Positions 1-8,485 of a DNA stretch of 64,000 bases are shown here, piece after piece. The notes beneath the pieces were generated by a model. That model saw only the letters and a list, made by a program, of their open reading frames with translations. It had not been told where the DNA came from and made no database searches. The position numbers were made by a program, and so were the translations under genes. Numbering within the stretch: the stretch's first letter is position 1; every line of letters starts with the position of its first letter. The stretch is taken from positions 1,915,469 through 1,979,468 of the forward strand of contig CP129495.1 in the NCBI GenBank assembly GCA_030584185.1, read 5' to 3'. This DNA comes from Acidimicrobiia bacterium (GTDB taxonomy: Bacteria > Actinomycetota > Acidimicrobiia > Spongiisociales > UBA11373).

Positions 1-592
1 GGTTCTCGGAGGCGAGGTCGGGCAGGCCATCGGGACCCATCAGGTACTCGACGACGGCGGAGTCGTGCTCCACGTCGGTGTAGTAGATGAAGAAGCGGCG
101 GTTGGTCTCGAAGTCGGGATGGAACGCCATCCCCAGCAGCCCGAGCTCGATTCCCTTGTCGGCGTTCGTCTTGGAGATTATGTCCAGGAACGGGCTCACC
201 GCACCGGTCTCGGGATCGACTGCGCGAATCGTCCCCCGGCGTTCCAGGACGTAGATGGTTTCCGAGCCGGGTGCCACCACGGCGAAGGTCGGGGCGGCCA
301 GTTGGTCGGTGATGATCTCGGCGGCCAGGCCCTGCAGCGGCTGGCCGGGCAGGGGCACGCTGGCCGAGGTGGTTGTCTCCCCGGCAAGGGTGGTGCCCGG
401 ATCACCGGCCTGGGTGGTGTCGGTGCCGGAGGGCTGCGTGGTGGTCGATGCGGTGGCTTCGTCCGTTGCGAACGGATCCTGGGTGAGCATGAACCATGTC
501 AAGAGGGAGATCGAGACGACGATGGCGACCCAGTAGGGCAGGTTGGGTCCCGAGAACACCGAAGGCGGTCGCCGGTAGGTCACGGGCGGCAT
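1..592 (-). CDS. PQQ-dependent sugar dehydrogenase-like protein, membrane-anchored (partial)
   Basis: The reading frame stays open from ATG 592 to the left edge, so only about 197 N-terminal residues are visible and the stop lies outside the window. Residues ~19-37 form a hydrophobic anchor, followed by a Thr/Ser/Gly-rich linker (~45-75) and then the first blades of a glucose/sorbosone dehydrogenase-type beta-propeller, with the signature-like stretch GLLGMAFHPDF near residue 155 and RRFFIYYTD after it. Members of this family oxidise sugars outside the membrane with PQQ, but many homologues have unknown substrates. AAGGA lies about 10 bases before the ATG. A GTG three codons in (583) is an alternative start. 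Family assignment is good; the substrate is unknown. Confidence 0.85.
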   Translation of the reverse strand, partial: MPPVTYRRPPSVFSGPNLPYWVAIVVSISLLTWFMLTQDPFATDEATASTTTQPSGTDTTQAGDPGTTLAGETTTSASVPLPGQPLQGLAAEIITDQLAAPTFAVVAPGSETIYVLERRGTIRAVDPETGAVSPFLDIISKTNADKGIELGLLGMAFHPDFETNRRFFIYYTDVEHDSAVVEYLMGPDGLPDLASEN

Positions 593-676
593 TCTCCCAT
601 CCTTCGGAGGCGGAGCGCATGTTTGCGGCGGCGGCGTCCGCTGGAGGTGCCGCGACTGCGGCGACGGAACCATCGG

Positions 677-682
677 TAGCCT
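677..682 (+). promoter_or_regulatory. Putative -10 element of the LCP gene
   Basis: TAGCCT, predicted to start transcription near 689. The 593-719 gap between the divergent sugar dehydrogenase-like and LCP genes holds nothing else recognisable. No clear -35 was seen. Confidence 0.4.
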
Positions 683-719
683 GGGAGCGTCACAGCGACA
701 TGGGGTGCAGGTCCTGGCT

Positions 720-2309
720 ATGAAAAGCGAAGCCGGTCCGATCGCAGCCGATGGCACCCCGGGATGGAAGATCCTCGTGGGCTCCATCCTGTCGATCCTC
801 GTTCCCGGCGCCGGCCACTTCCTGGTGGGAAGGCGTCGGCGCGCCCTGGTGTTCTTCGCCGCCGATCTCGTGGTGATCGCCTTCGCCGTCTGGCTGTGGC
901 GCAAGGGCGAGATCGGCCTGGTCCGGTTGCTGGTGCAGCCGAGATGGGTGCGCGCCGTCGTCGCCGGGAACCTGCTCCTGGGCTTGTGGCGACTCGTTGC
1001 CGTGGTCGACCTCCTCATCCTGGAGCGGCCCCCGATGAGGATCCTGGCAGTCGTTCCCCTGGGGTCACTGCTGGCGCTGGTGCTGGTGGTGCCCCACCTG
1101 CTGGTCATGACCCGGGCGCTCTCCCTGCTCGGGGTTTTGGAGACCGTCTTCCCGTCGCAGGCCGTGGTGACCGAGGCGTTCGAGCGGTATCGGCCGCCCC
1201 AGACCACGACGACCACGACCGAACCCATGACGACCACCCGCCCCACCATCCCCGGGCTGCCACCCGAGATCGAGCCCTTCGAGCCCACCGAGCAGCTGGT
1301 CGGGCTCGAAGGGCCCGGCCGGGAGCTCGCCGCCGAGCTCGGCACCAACCGGGTGACGGTCCTTCTCGCCGGCGGCGACGCCGGACCGGGAAGGGGCGGA
1401 TTGAGAACCGACACGATGATCGTGGCATCGATCGATCTCCAGACCGGTAGGGGCGTGCTGATCACGATCTCGCGTGAGATCACCGGGGTGCCACTGCCGC
1501 CGTTCCTGCGCACCTCTCAGGGGATCCTCGAACGCCAACAGAGCATCTTCGACCTGGCCAAGGCGGCCGAGGAGGGCGGCTACTCGAAGGCCACCGATCC
1601 TCTGCCCGAGGAGTTCGACCCCTGCTGCTGGCTGGATCGGATCAACGCCATCTATCCGTTCACCAGGGAGTACACCCGGACCTATCCCAACACCTCCCGG
1701 CCCGGGATGGCGGCGCTGCGCGACACCCTCTCCTACGCACTCGGGGTACCGATCCATTACTACGTCCTGGTGGACATGGCCGGGTTCGTCGACCTCGTCG
1801 ATGCCCTCGGGGGAGTCTCGGTCACATCGCGTGAGTCGATGCACGTTCGCATGTCGCCCGCCAAGGAGGGGGACGAGGAGATCGTCATCGAGATCTCGCC
1901 CGGCCGGTACCGGTTCGACGGGCGCACCGCCCTCGCCTACGTGCGCAATCGCACCGACAGCAACGACATCGTTCGCACGCGGCGGCAGCGTTGCTTCGTG
2001 AGAGAGGTCGTCGGTCAGATGGACCTGAAGACGGTGATCATTCGCTTCGACCGGATCGCCTCGGCGATCCAACGCCACACCCGGACCGACATTCCCGTCG
2101 AGATCCTTCCCGACCTGGTACAGGTGGTGGCCGAGATGGACCGCAGCAACATCGGGACCGCCGCCATCCAGCCCGGCTACTACGCCGACAAGGTCGACTA
2201 TCGGGGCCTTCCGGTGTTCAACCAGCAGCGGGTGAAGGCGGAGGTGAAACGGCTCATGGAGGGTCGATCGTCGTCCCCGACCGCCATCGACGGTTCGGAG
2301 TGCGGATAG
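720..2309 (+). CDS. LytR-CpsA-Psr (LCP) family protein
   Basis: LCP enzymes transfer lipid-linked glycopolymers onto peptidoglycan on the outer face of the membrane. The 529-residue protein starts with several hydrophobic segments within the first ~130 residues, then a Thr/Pro-rich linker (TTTTTEPMTTTRP). The LCP domain spans roughly residues 228-430. It shows the RTDTMIV strand, an ALGVPIHYYVLVDMAGF core, and the Arg-rich phosphate-binding segment AYVRNRTDSNDIVRTRRQ. Four N-terminal membrane segments are more than the single anchor usual in this family. GTG 705 in the same frame is an alternative start; ATG 720 has AGG eight bases upstream. The malic enzyme gene converges on it, with only 10 bases between the stops. 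Confidence 0.88.
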   Translation: MKSEAGPIAADGTPGWKILVGSILSILVPGAGHFLVGRRRRALVFFAADLVVIAFAVWLWRKGEIGLVRLLVQPRWVRAVVAGNLLLGLWRLVAVVDLLILERPPMRILAVVPLGSLLALVLVVPHLLVMTRALSLLGVLETVFPSQAVVTEAFERYRPPQTTTTTTEPMTTTRPTIPGLPPEIEPFEPTEQLVGLEGPGRELAAELGTNRVTVLLAGGDAGPGRGGLRTDTMIVASIDLQTGRGVLITISREITGVPLPPFLRTSQGILERQQSIFDLAKAAEEGGYSKATDPLPEEFDPCCWLDRINAIYPFTREYTRTYPNTSRPGMAALRDTLSYALGVPIHYYVLVDMAGFVDLVDALGGVSVTSRESMHVRMSPAKEGDEEIVIEISPGRYRFDGRTALAYVRNRTDSNDIVRTRRQRCFVREVVGQMDLKTVIIRFDRIASAIQRHTRTDIPVEILPDLVQVVAEMDRSNIGTAAIQPGYYADKVDYRGLPVFNQQRVKAEVKRLMEGRSSSPTAIDGSECG

Positions 2310-2319
2310 GCCGGCCTGC

Positions 2320-4014
2320 TCAGGCGGGGCGGTAGGGGAGGTACACCGGGTCCCACATGGCCCGGTCCACCGATCGTTCCGGGTCGGAGAGCGCCGGCGC
2401 CACCCCGTCTTCGGTCGCCTGCTCGGCCACCGCCAGGGCGACCGTGCGCGAGACCTGGCGGACGTCCGTCATCGACGGGTAGAGGGCGCCCGCCTTGGAT
2501 CGCTCCCTGGAGACCGAATCCGCCAGCGCTCGGGCGGCGGCGAGCAGCATGCCGTCGGTGATGCTCCGGGCCCGGGCGACGATCGCTCCCAGACCGAGTC
2601 CGGGGAACACGAACACGTTGTTCGCCTGCCCCACCAGGCGCTCGTCGGAGCCGGAGCCGACAGAAGGGAACGGGCTGCCGGTCGCCACCAGGCACCTTCC
2701 ATCCGACCAGCGGATCACCGCTTCGGGGGTCGCCTCTACCGAGGCCGTCGGGTTGGACAGCGGCATCACCACCGGGTGCCGGTGGGCGGCCGCCATGTCG
2801 CGGATCATCTCCTCGGTGAAGGTTCCCGGCCTTCCGGTGACGCCGATGAGCACCGACGGGCCGTGATTGCGGACCACCGTCGCCAGGTCGAGGCGGCCCC
2901 GTGTCGTGTCCCATCCCGAGACCAGAGCCGGGTCGGCCGCCACCTCCACCTTGTGCTCCCGGGCCTCGCCGGCCATCACCAGGCCGTTGCTGTCGGTGAC
3001 GAGGATGCGGCTGCGGGCCTCTGCCTCGCCGAGGCCGTCGCTCACCATCGCGCTACGCAGCAGCATTGCGATTCCGGCCCCTGCCGAACCGGCGCCGGCG
3101 ACGACGACTCGCTGGTCGCGCAGCCGGGCCCGCTGCAGCCGCATGGCGACGTGGAGCCCCCCCACCACCATCGCCGCCGTTCCCTGGATGTCGTCGTTGA
3201 ACGACGGAATCGTCTGGCGATGGGCCTCGAGGTGACGGAAGGATGTCTGGTTGCCGAAGTCCTCCCACTGCAGGATGGCTCCGGGGTAGACGGTTCGCAC
3301 GGCATCCACGAGCTCGTCCACCAGATCCCAGTAGGCGTCGCCCCGAAGCCGGGGAGCGCGATACCCCAGGTACAGGGGGTCGTCGAGCAGCTCGGCGTTG
3401 TCGGTGCCCACATCGAGTGACACCGGCAGGCACAGCGAGGGGTGGATGCCTGCTGCCGCCGAGTACAGCGCCAGCTTCCCGATCGGGATCCCCATCCCGC
3501 CCGCTCCCTGATCCCCGATCCCGAGGATCCTCTCGTTGTCGGTGACCACGATCACGGCCGCTTCCGGCATCTGGTAGTTGAGCAACAGGCGCTCCACGTC
3601 GCCGCGATCGTCGGGCGTCACATACAGCCCGCGCGCCCTCCTGAAGATCCGACTCCAGTGACGGCAGGCCTCGGCCACGGTGGGCGTGTAGATGATCGGC
3701 ACCGTCGCCTCGACGTGGTCGAGCAGCAGCCGGTGGAACAGGATCTCGTTGCGGTCGTGGAGCCCGGCGAGGTAGATGTGGCGTTGCAGGTCGTCGGCCT
3801 TGTCGGTGAGCTGATCGAGGGTTCGCTCCACCTGCTCCTCCAGGGTCGACACGTGGCGCGGCAACAACCCGGCCAGTCCCAGCGAGTGTCGTTCGGCATC
3901 GGTGAAGGCGGTCCCCTTGTTGAGGAGCGGCTCCTCGAGGAGCGCCCGGCCGCGCTGCACGACCGGGAGATACGGCTGTCCGGTGACCGAGTCGAACGCT
4001 GGTTGGTACCTCAC
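2320..4014 (-). CDS. NAD-dependent malic enzyme
   Basis: Oxidative decarboxylation of malate to pyruvate, linking the TCA cycle to pyruvate metabolism. The 564-residue length fits the large (MaeA/eukaryotic-like) class rather than the ~400-residue form. Visible features are the N-terminal malic domain with IIYTPTVAEAC (catalytic Tyr region), GIPIGKLALY (catalytic Lys near 179), the metal-binding EDFGNQTSF stretch, and a Rossmann GAGSAGAG near residue 306. Translation starts at GTG 4014, which overlaps the stop of the upstream P-loop gene as GTGA, so the two are probably co-transcribed and coupled. Cofactor preference (NAD over NADP) is inferred from subfamily length only. Confidence 0.9.
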   Translation of the reverse strand: MRYQPAFDSVTGQPYLPVVQRGRALLEEPLLNKGTAFTDAERHSLGLAGLLPRHVSTLEEQVERTLDQLTDKADDLQRHIYLAGLHDRNEILFHRLLLDHVEATVPIIYTPTVAEACRHWSRIFRRARGLYVTPDDRGDVERLLLNYQMPEAAVIVVTDNERILGIGDQGAGGMGIPIGKLALYSAAAGIHPSLCLPVSLDVGTDNAELLDDPLYLGYRAPRLRGDAYWDLVDELVDAVRTVYPGAILQWEDFGNQTSFRHLEAHRQTIPSFNDDIQGTAAMVVGGLHVAMRLQRARLRDQRVVVAGAGSAGAGIAMLLRSAMVSDGLGEAEARSRILVTDSNGLVMAGEAREHKVEVAADPALVSGWDTTRGRLDLATVVRNHGPSVLIGVTGRPGTFTEEMIRDMAAAHRHPVVMPLSNPTASVEATPEAVIRWSDGRCLVATGSPFPSVGSGSDERLVGQANNVFVFPGLGLGAIVARARSITDGMLLAAARALADSVSRERSKAGALYPSMTDVRQVSRTVALAVAEQATEDGVAPALSDPERSVDRAMWDPVYLPYRPA

Positions 4015-4970
4015 GCAACCCCTTCCACGAGCCGCCCGAGAGCATCGGCCAGGCCGTCATGGACCATGGTCACGGCATCCGGGTCCCACGAGGACGGATC
4101 GTCGCGCAGGAACGAGGTGCGGTCCACACGGTTGTCGAAGCGAGCGATCGGGATCAAGAAGGTGTCGTCCCCTGATGCGATGGCGATGGTGCCCGGTACC
4201 GGCGACGTCTCTTGCAGCCAGTTCATGTCGTCCATCCCGTAGTCGAGCAGCATCACCTCTTCGGGTACCCCGTGGTGGAGGATCGAGGCGTCCCCCTCCG
4301 CGCCGGGCAGAGCGCGCTCTCGATTGCGGCGCCGACTCTCTTCGGGTGTCACCCATACGTACAGGATCGATGCGCGGCCGAGGGCCTCGGGACCGAGAAT
4401 CGGCAACGAGTGGGCGTATCCCAGCGGAGCGGGGAGCGGGGGGCGGGCGCCGTGTGGTCCGCCCCGTGCGAGCTCGACGATCGTGGTCGCCCCGTCCGAG
4501 CCGTCCGGTCCGAGTCGGGGAAGGTTCGCCGTCAGCACTGCTGCCTCCGGGGCGATGGCCTCTGCCAGTTCCGGCCCTCCTCGGAGCTCGGGATCGTCGA
4601 TCCCGACAGCCTGGCGGGCGGCGGTCAGCCGCCGGATCAGGTGCTCTGGCTCCCGGCGATGAGGGGCATCGTCGGTGAGCGAGGCGATGTCCTCTCCGAT
4701 GAGGCGGGTGAGGGTCAGCCAATCCCTGCGGTCGCGAAAGGACGAATCGGGATCGTCGAAGAAGGCGGGCTCGTGGCCGAGGCGTCGCTGCTCTTCGGAG
4801 ATGCGTCGCATCAGGTGCACGTAGGGGTAGTCGTCCACCTGCACGGTCGGTCCCAGGTAGAGCTCCGCGCAACGATCGGGTCCGAGGTGTTCCAGGTAAC
4901 GGCGAATCTCCGACTTCCCGGATGCGGGAAGGGCGAGCATCAGGAGCAGGTCGATGGTCACGCCCCACAT
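4011..4970 (-). CDS. P-loop nucleotide-binding protein of unknown function
   Basis: A 319-residue protein beginning with a hydrophobic beta strand and a Walker-A-like ALPASGKS at residues 13-20, which resembles small-molecule kinases and zeta-toxin-like P-loop proteins. I do not recognise the family beyond this. The rest is acidic and Arg-rich, with VWVTPEESRRRNRERA, a segment that resembles the LID/Arg region of kinases. It overlaps the malic enzyme start by four bases (GTGA) and is the first gene of that pair. GTG 4961 is an alternative start. A kinase or phosphotransferase role is inference from the P-loop alone. Confidence 0.6.
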   Translation of the reverse strand: MWGVTIDLLLMLALPASGKSEIRRYLEHLGPDRCAELYLGPTVQVDDYPYVHLMRRISEEQRRLGHEPAFFDDPDSSFRDRRDWLTLTRLIGEDIASLTDDAPHRREPEHLIRRLTAARQAVGIDDPELRGGPELAEAIAPEAAVLTANLPRLGPDGSDGATTIVELARGGPHGARPPLPAPLGYAHSLPILGPEALGRASILYVWVTPEESRRRNRERALPGAEGDASILHHGVPEEVMLLDYGMDDMNWLQETSPVPGTIAIASGDDTFLIPIARFDNRVDRTSFLRDDPSSWDPDAVTMVHDGLADALGRLVEGVA

Positions 4971-5001
4971 GTTCCCACGCCGACCGGGTGTCGGCTCCGC
5001 C

Positions 5002-5007
5002 TAGATT
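5002..5007 (+). promoter_or_regulatory. Putative -10 element of the secreted toroid-protein gene
   Basis: TAGATT about 42 bases before GTG 5049, giving a predicted leader of about 35 bases that contains the AGGAGAG Shine-Dalgarno sequence. The element lies in the 78-base divergent gap shared with the P-loop gene. Confidence 0.4.
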
Positions 5008-5048
5008 CTGCGGGCCGTGTCCGACACGATTCGAAGAGGAGAGCGAAG

Positions 5049-6221
5049 GTGATCGTCGGTCGCCGCCTGTTCGCCAGGGTGTCCGTGCTCCTCGTCGGAG
5101 CCTTGATTCTCCGGGTGGCGGTGGTCCCCGCCGAGGTGTGCCCTCCGGTCACGGTGGAGGCGGTGCGCGGTTCGGCCGAGGCAGCGGTGGCCTGGCTGGC
5201 CGGGAACCAGGCGGTCGATGGGCGCTTCGTCTACGGCTATGACCGCTCCGGCGACGTGGTCAACGGGGACTACAACGCGGCGCGTCACGGCGGAGTCGTG
5301 ATGTCGCTGTACCAGGCCTACGACGCCCTCGGCTCGGAAGAGGCCCTGGAGGCAGCCGATCGAGGCGTCGACTTCGCCCTTGGCGACATCCTGGAGGTGG
5401 ACGACTGGCTCGCATGGAACCCGCTGGGAAGGGTGCCCGTGGGGCCCAACTCTCTGCTGCTCGCCGCCTTGGCCTTGCGCCGGATGGCCACCGGCGATCC
5501 CGTCCACGACGACCTGATGCGGGGAGTGGGGAGGTTCCTGCTGGTGCAGCAGCAGCCCGATGGCAGCGTGTTCGACTCGTGGGACCACGCCGAGCAGGCG
5601 CCCTGGCCGACCTACTCGCTGTATTCGACGGGGGAGGCGGCCTGGGCGCTGGCCCTTCTCGACCGGGCTTTTCCCGGCGAGGGCTGGGGCGAGGCGGCGG
5701 CGCGCACCGTCGATCACATGGCCACCTCCCGTGATCGGGTCGAAGGGCGGATCACCCGGCTTCCCGATCACTGGGCTGCCTACACCCTGGCCGACCTCGA
5801 TCCCTCGCTGCTCAACGGCGTTCGGGTCGACTACGCCAGGAGGCTCGCCGGCTACTTCGGGATTCGCCTCCGGTTCGAGGCTCAGCGGCGAGGAGAGGGG
5901 ATCAACCTCCTTCTGCGCTGGTATCCGGGACCGCCTGCCGGGGTCGGCACCGCCGCCGAGGGCATCGGTGCCCTCTGGCGGCTGGCCCGCTCCGACGCCC
6001 GCCTCGCCGATCTGCTCCCCAACGTCGAGACCCGGATGCTGTGCACGGCAGGAATCATGGTGCTGCGTCAGGTGGGGTCGCAGGAGGCGCTCGCCTGGGA
6101 TCGGCCGGAACTGGTGGCAGGCGCCTGGTTCTACCGTGACTACACACAGATGGACGATCAGCAGCATGTGCTCTCGGGTCTCTTGGCGGTGCTGCCCCTG
6201 CTGGAGGAGGAATCGAGGTGA
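5049..6221 (+). CDS. Secreted protein with terpenoid-cyclase-like alpha/alpha toroid repeats
   Basis: 390 residues. The first ~27 form a signal peptide (RRLFARVSVLLVGALILRV). The mature part has recurring helical hairpins with small and aromatic residues, such as AAVAWLAGNQAVDGRFVYGY, ARHGGVVMSLYQAYDALG and FLLVQQQPDGSVFDSW. These resemble the alpha/alpha toroid shared by squalene/hopene cyclases, prenyltransferases and six-hairpin glycosidases. No DXDD-type catalytic motif was found, so a cyclase activity is not claimed. The start GTG 5049 is fixed by the upstream AGGAGAG; the frame stays open much further upstream, but that part is antisense to the P-loop gene. The next gene overlaps its stop (GTGA). 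Confidence 0.65.
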   Translation: MIVGRRLFARVSVLLVGALILRVAVVPAEVCPPVTVEAVRGSAEAAVAWLAGNQAVDGRFVYGYDRSGDVVNGDYNAARHGGVVMSLYQAYDALGSEEALEAADRGVDFALGDILEVDDWLAWNPLGRVPVGPNSLLLAALALRRMATGDPVHDDLMRGVGRFLLVQQQPDGSVFDSWDHAEQAPWPTYSLYSTGEAAWALALLDRAFPGEGWGEAAARTVDHMATSRDRVEGRITRLPDHWAAYTLADLDPSLLNGVRVDYARRLAGYFGIRLRFEAQRRGEGINLLLRWYPGPPAGVGTAAEGIGALWRLARSDARLADLLPNVETRMLCTAGIMVLRQVGSQEALAWDRPELVAGAWFYRDYTQMDDQQHVLSGLLAVLPLLEEESR

Positions 6222-6760
6222 GTGGAGCCCTGCTCGTGTTGCTCGTGGTGGCGGCGGTCAACCCGCCTCGCACTCGCATCGCTCTTCCCGACCAGTTGGG
6301 CGGGCCGGCAGCCGGCGTCGGCCTCGGGCTCTCGGTTGCGGTGGTGGCGGCGATCGCCGCTTCGTCCGGAACTGTGCTCGACATCCTTGAGATCTCCCCG
6401 GAGACCTTCCTCATCGCCACCGGCCTGGTGGCGGTGATAGCCGGGACGGTGATGTCCTTCTCGCCGGAGCCGCGGGTCGAGCCCCCACTCGCCGGCTGGC
6501 GCGTCGGCGTCTGGCCTGTGGCGTTTCCTCTGCTGCTCAGCCCTCAGGTGTTGCTGCTGGCCGTCGCCCTTCCCGGGCAGGTGGGTGTGTGGGCGACCGT
6601 GGTCGCCCACGCCGTGGCCTTCGGGCTGGCGATCGGGCTGGCGCTCTTCCCGGGTCGGGATCTCGGCAGGCGGCTGCTCGCATCCCTCGGGGTGGCGCTC
6701 GGAGCAGTGCTGGTGGTGGGGGGCATCTGGGCGATGATCGAGGGAATCCGGGACGTCTAG
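6218..6760 (+). CDS. Small integral membrane protein, MarC/SnatA-like features
   Basis: 180 residues with five or six hydrophobic segments and almost no soluble part. The N-terminal VVAAVNPPRTRIALPD resembles the NP-containing first helix of the MarC family, but the rest is too divergent to name. Start GTG 6218 overlaps the previous stop and has AGGAGG about 10 bases upstream inside the preceding gene, so the two are likely translated together. The last four bases CTAG carry its own stop and, on the other strand, the stop of the tetR gene. Confidence 0.55.
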   Translation: MSGALLVLLVVAAVNPPRTRIALPDQLGGPAAGVGLGLSVAVVAAIAASSGTVLDILEISPETFLIATGLVAVIAGTVMSFSPEPRVEPPLAGWRVGVWPVAFPLLLSPQVLLLAVALPGQVGVWATVVAHAVAFGLAIGLALFPGRDLGRRLLASLGVALGAVLVVGGIWAMIEGIRDV

Positions 6761-7386
6761 TCGGCCCGGATCGACGCCCAAACCCACTCGAACAGCCTGG
6801 CCGAGTACCCGGGAGCGACCTCCCCGGAGTGGAGGGCGCGCATCAGGATCGGTCCGGTGAGGAGGTCCACCACCAGGTCGGGATCGACTCCGCCACGAAC
6901 CAGGCCGAGTCGTCGGCCCTCCTTGATCGCCTCGGCGGCGAGCAACCGTCGCGGCCTGGTCACTGCGGTCCGAAACGCCTCGATCAGTTCGGGATGCCTG
7001 GACATCTCCACCATCAGGGTTCCGATGACCCCGAGCCCGATCCCCTCGATCAGGGCGCGTTGGAACCGTTCACACATCTCCCGCAGCAAGGACTCCGGGT
7101 CATCGCCTCTCGGTGGCTCGATTCCGGCCAGCCGCACCACCAAGGCTGCGGCGGCAAGCGACGCCTTGTCCGGGTACAGCCGGTACAGGGTGGCCTTACC
7201 GACGCCGGCTGCCGCTGCGACCGCCTCGACCGACATGCGGGCGTACCCCGCCTCGCGTAGGGACCGGTAGGCGGCGTCGAGGATCATCCGATCGGTGTCG
7301 GCATCTCCCGGCCGCCCGGGGCGCCGGCCGGGATCTCTCGGCGCTCCATGACCGTCGCCTGTCTCCGCATTCGGGCTGAGGCTCAT
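6757..7386 (-). CDS. TetR family transcriptional regulator
   Basis: 209 residues. After a Pro/Gly/Arg-rich N-terminal tail (1-32), the helix-turn-helix lies at ~51-72, with SVEAVAAAAGVGKATLYRLYPDK, a typical TetR recognition helix. The C-terminal part is helical, as expected for ligand binding and dimerisation. Start ATG 7386 has GGAGA about 9 bases upstream; longer readings run antisense into fabH. The gene diverges from fabH with about 91 bases between the starts, so regulation of the fabH pair or of itself is a reasonable guess, but no operator was identified. Confidence 0.88.
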   Translation of the reverse strand: MSLSPNAETGDGHGAPRDPGRRPGRPGDADTDRMILDAAYRSLREAGYARMSVEAVAAAAGVGKATLYRLYPDKASLAAAALVVRLAGIEPPRGDDPESLLREMCERFQRALIEGIGLGVIGTLMVEMSRHPELIEAFRTAVTRPRRLLAAEAIKEGRRLGLVRGGVDPDLVVDLLTGPILMRALHSGEVAPGYSARLFEWVWASIRAD

Positions 7387-7464
7387 CGAGTCTCCGGGTG
7401 CAGGTTGGGAGGGATGACGGATCGTAACCAGGCGTCTGCGCCGGATGCCCTCGGGGCGGGTCAC

Positions 7465-7470
7465 TAGCCT
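7465..7470 (+). promoter_or_regulatory. Putative -10 element of fabH (near-leaderless)
   Basis: TAGCCT ends seven bases before GTG 7478. No Shine-Dalgarno sequence lies between, so the transcript probably begins at or next to the start codon. Confidence 0.5.
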
Positions 7471-7477
7471 GCGCTGC

Positions 7478-8485
7478 GTGCTGCGGTCGAGGATCACAGG
7501 GGTGGGGGCGTTCCTGCCTGAAGGCGTGGTGACCAATCGCGCGCTCGAGAAGGTGATGGAGACCTCCGACGCCTGGATCGTGCAGCGCACCGGCATCAGG
7601 GAGCGGCGTTGGGTGGACCCCGAGGTGGCCACCAGCGACCTGGCCCTCGAGGCGGGATCGGCGGCACTGCTCGATGCCGGCCTGCAGCCCGGCGATCTGG
7701 ATGCCATCTTCGTCGCGACGCTCACTCCCGATCACTTCTTCCCGGGCACGGCCTGTTTTCTCCAGGCCAAGCTCGACGCCCCGGTCGGGATCCCTGCCAT
7801 CGATGTGCGCCAGCAGTGCAGTGGGTTCGTCTACGCCGCAGCCATCGCCGATCAGTTCATTCGCTCAGCGGCGATGCAGCGCGTCCTGGTGGTGGGTGCC
7901 GAGATCCACTCCAAGGCGCTGCACCTCGACACGCAGAGCAGGGACGTTTCGGTGATCTTCGGCGACGGTGCCGGCGCCGTGATTCTCGAGGGGTGCGACG
8001 TGGTCGGAGCCGGAGAGTCGCAGATCCTCTCCACCCATCTGCACTCGGACGGGCGGTTCGCCGATCAGCTGTGGCTCCCGGCGCCGGGAATGGCCTTCCC
8101 TCGTTTCATCGATCACGACCTGATCGACGCCGGTGCCCACCATCCCAAGATGAACGGCCGGCTCACCTTCGTCCATGCGGTGGCCCGCATGGACGAGGCG
8201 GTACACGAGGCCGTCGCCGCCAACGGGCACACCCTCGACGAGGTCGACCTGTTCCTGTTCCACCAGGCCAACCTGAGGATCAACGAGGCGGTGGCCAAGG
8301 ACCTCGGAATCCCTGCGAGCAAGGTGTTCAACACCATCGAGTGGACCGGCAACACCAGCGCTGCCACCATCCCGATCGGAATGCACGAGGCCCGCAAAGC
8401 CGGCGTGCTGCAGCCAGGGATGCTGGTGGCGGTGGCAGTGTTCGGCAGCGGGCTCACCTGGGGATCGATGCTGCTGCGATGGTGA
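7478..8485 (+). CDS. fabH: 3-oxoacyl-ACP synthase III (beta-ketoacyl-ACP synthase III)
   Basis: Starts fatty-acid chains by condensing acyl-CoA with malonyl-ACP. The 335-residue protein has the full KASIII triad: Cys114 in DVRQQCSGFVY, His262 in LFHQANLRI and Asn292 in EWTGNTSAAT. The N-terminal GAFLPEGVVTN and TGIRERRW stretches are typical. Start GTG 7478 was chosen because a TAGCCT hexamer lies just upstream and the fold begins at LRSRITGVG; the frame is open to 7445 but those residues look non-conserved. The arginase-fold gene overlaps its 3' end by seven bases, an unusual partner. A specialised, non-housekeeping KASIII is possible since no other fab genes are near. Confidence 0.9.
   Translation: MLRSRITGVGAFLPEGVVTNRALEKVMETSDAWIVQRTGIRERRWVDPEVATSDLALEAGSAALLDAGLQPGDLDAIFVATLTPDHFFPGTACFLQAKLDAPVGIPAIDVRQQCSGFVYAAAIADQFIRSAAMQRVLVVGAEIHSKALHLDTQSRDVSVIFGDGAGAVILEGCDVVGAGESQILSTHLHSDGRFADQLWLPAPGMAFPRFIDHDLIDAGAHHPKMNGRLTFVHAVARMDEAVHEAVAANGHTLDEVDLFLFHQANLRINEAVAKDLGIPASKVFNTIEWTGNTSAATIPIGMHEARKAGVLQPGMLVAVAVFGSGLTWGSMLLRW

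Noticed and set aside
4212-5048. Extended N-terminus of the secreted toroid protein
   Set aside because: This part is antisense to the P-loop gene, and the signal peptide and AGGAGAG fix the start at 5049.
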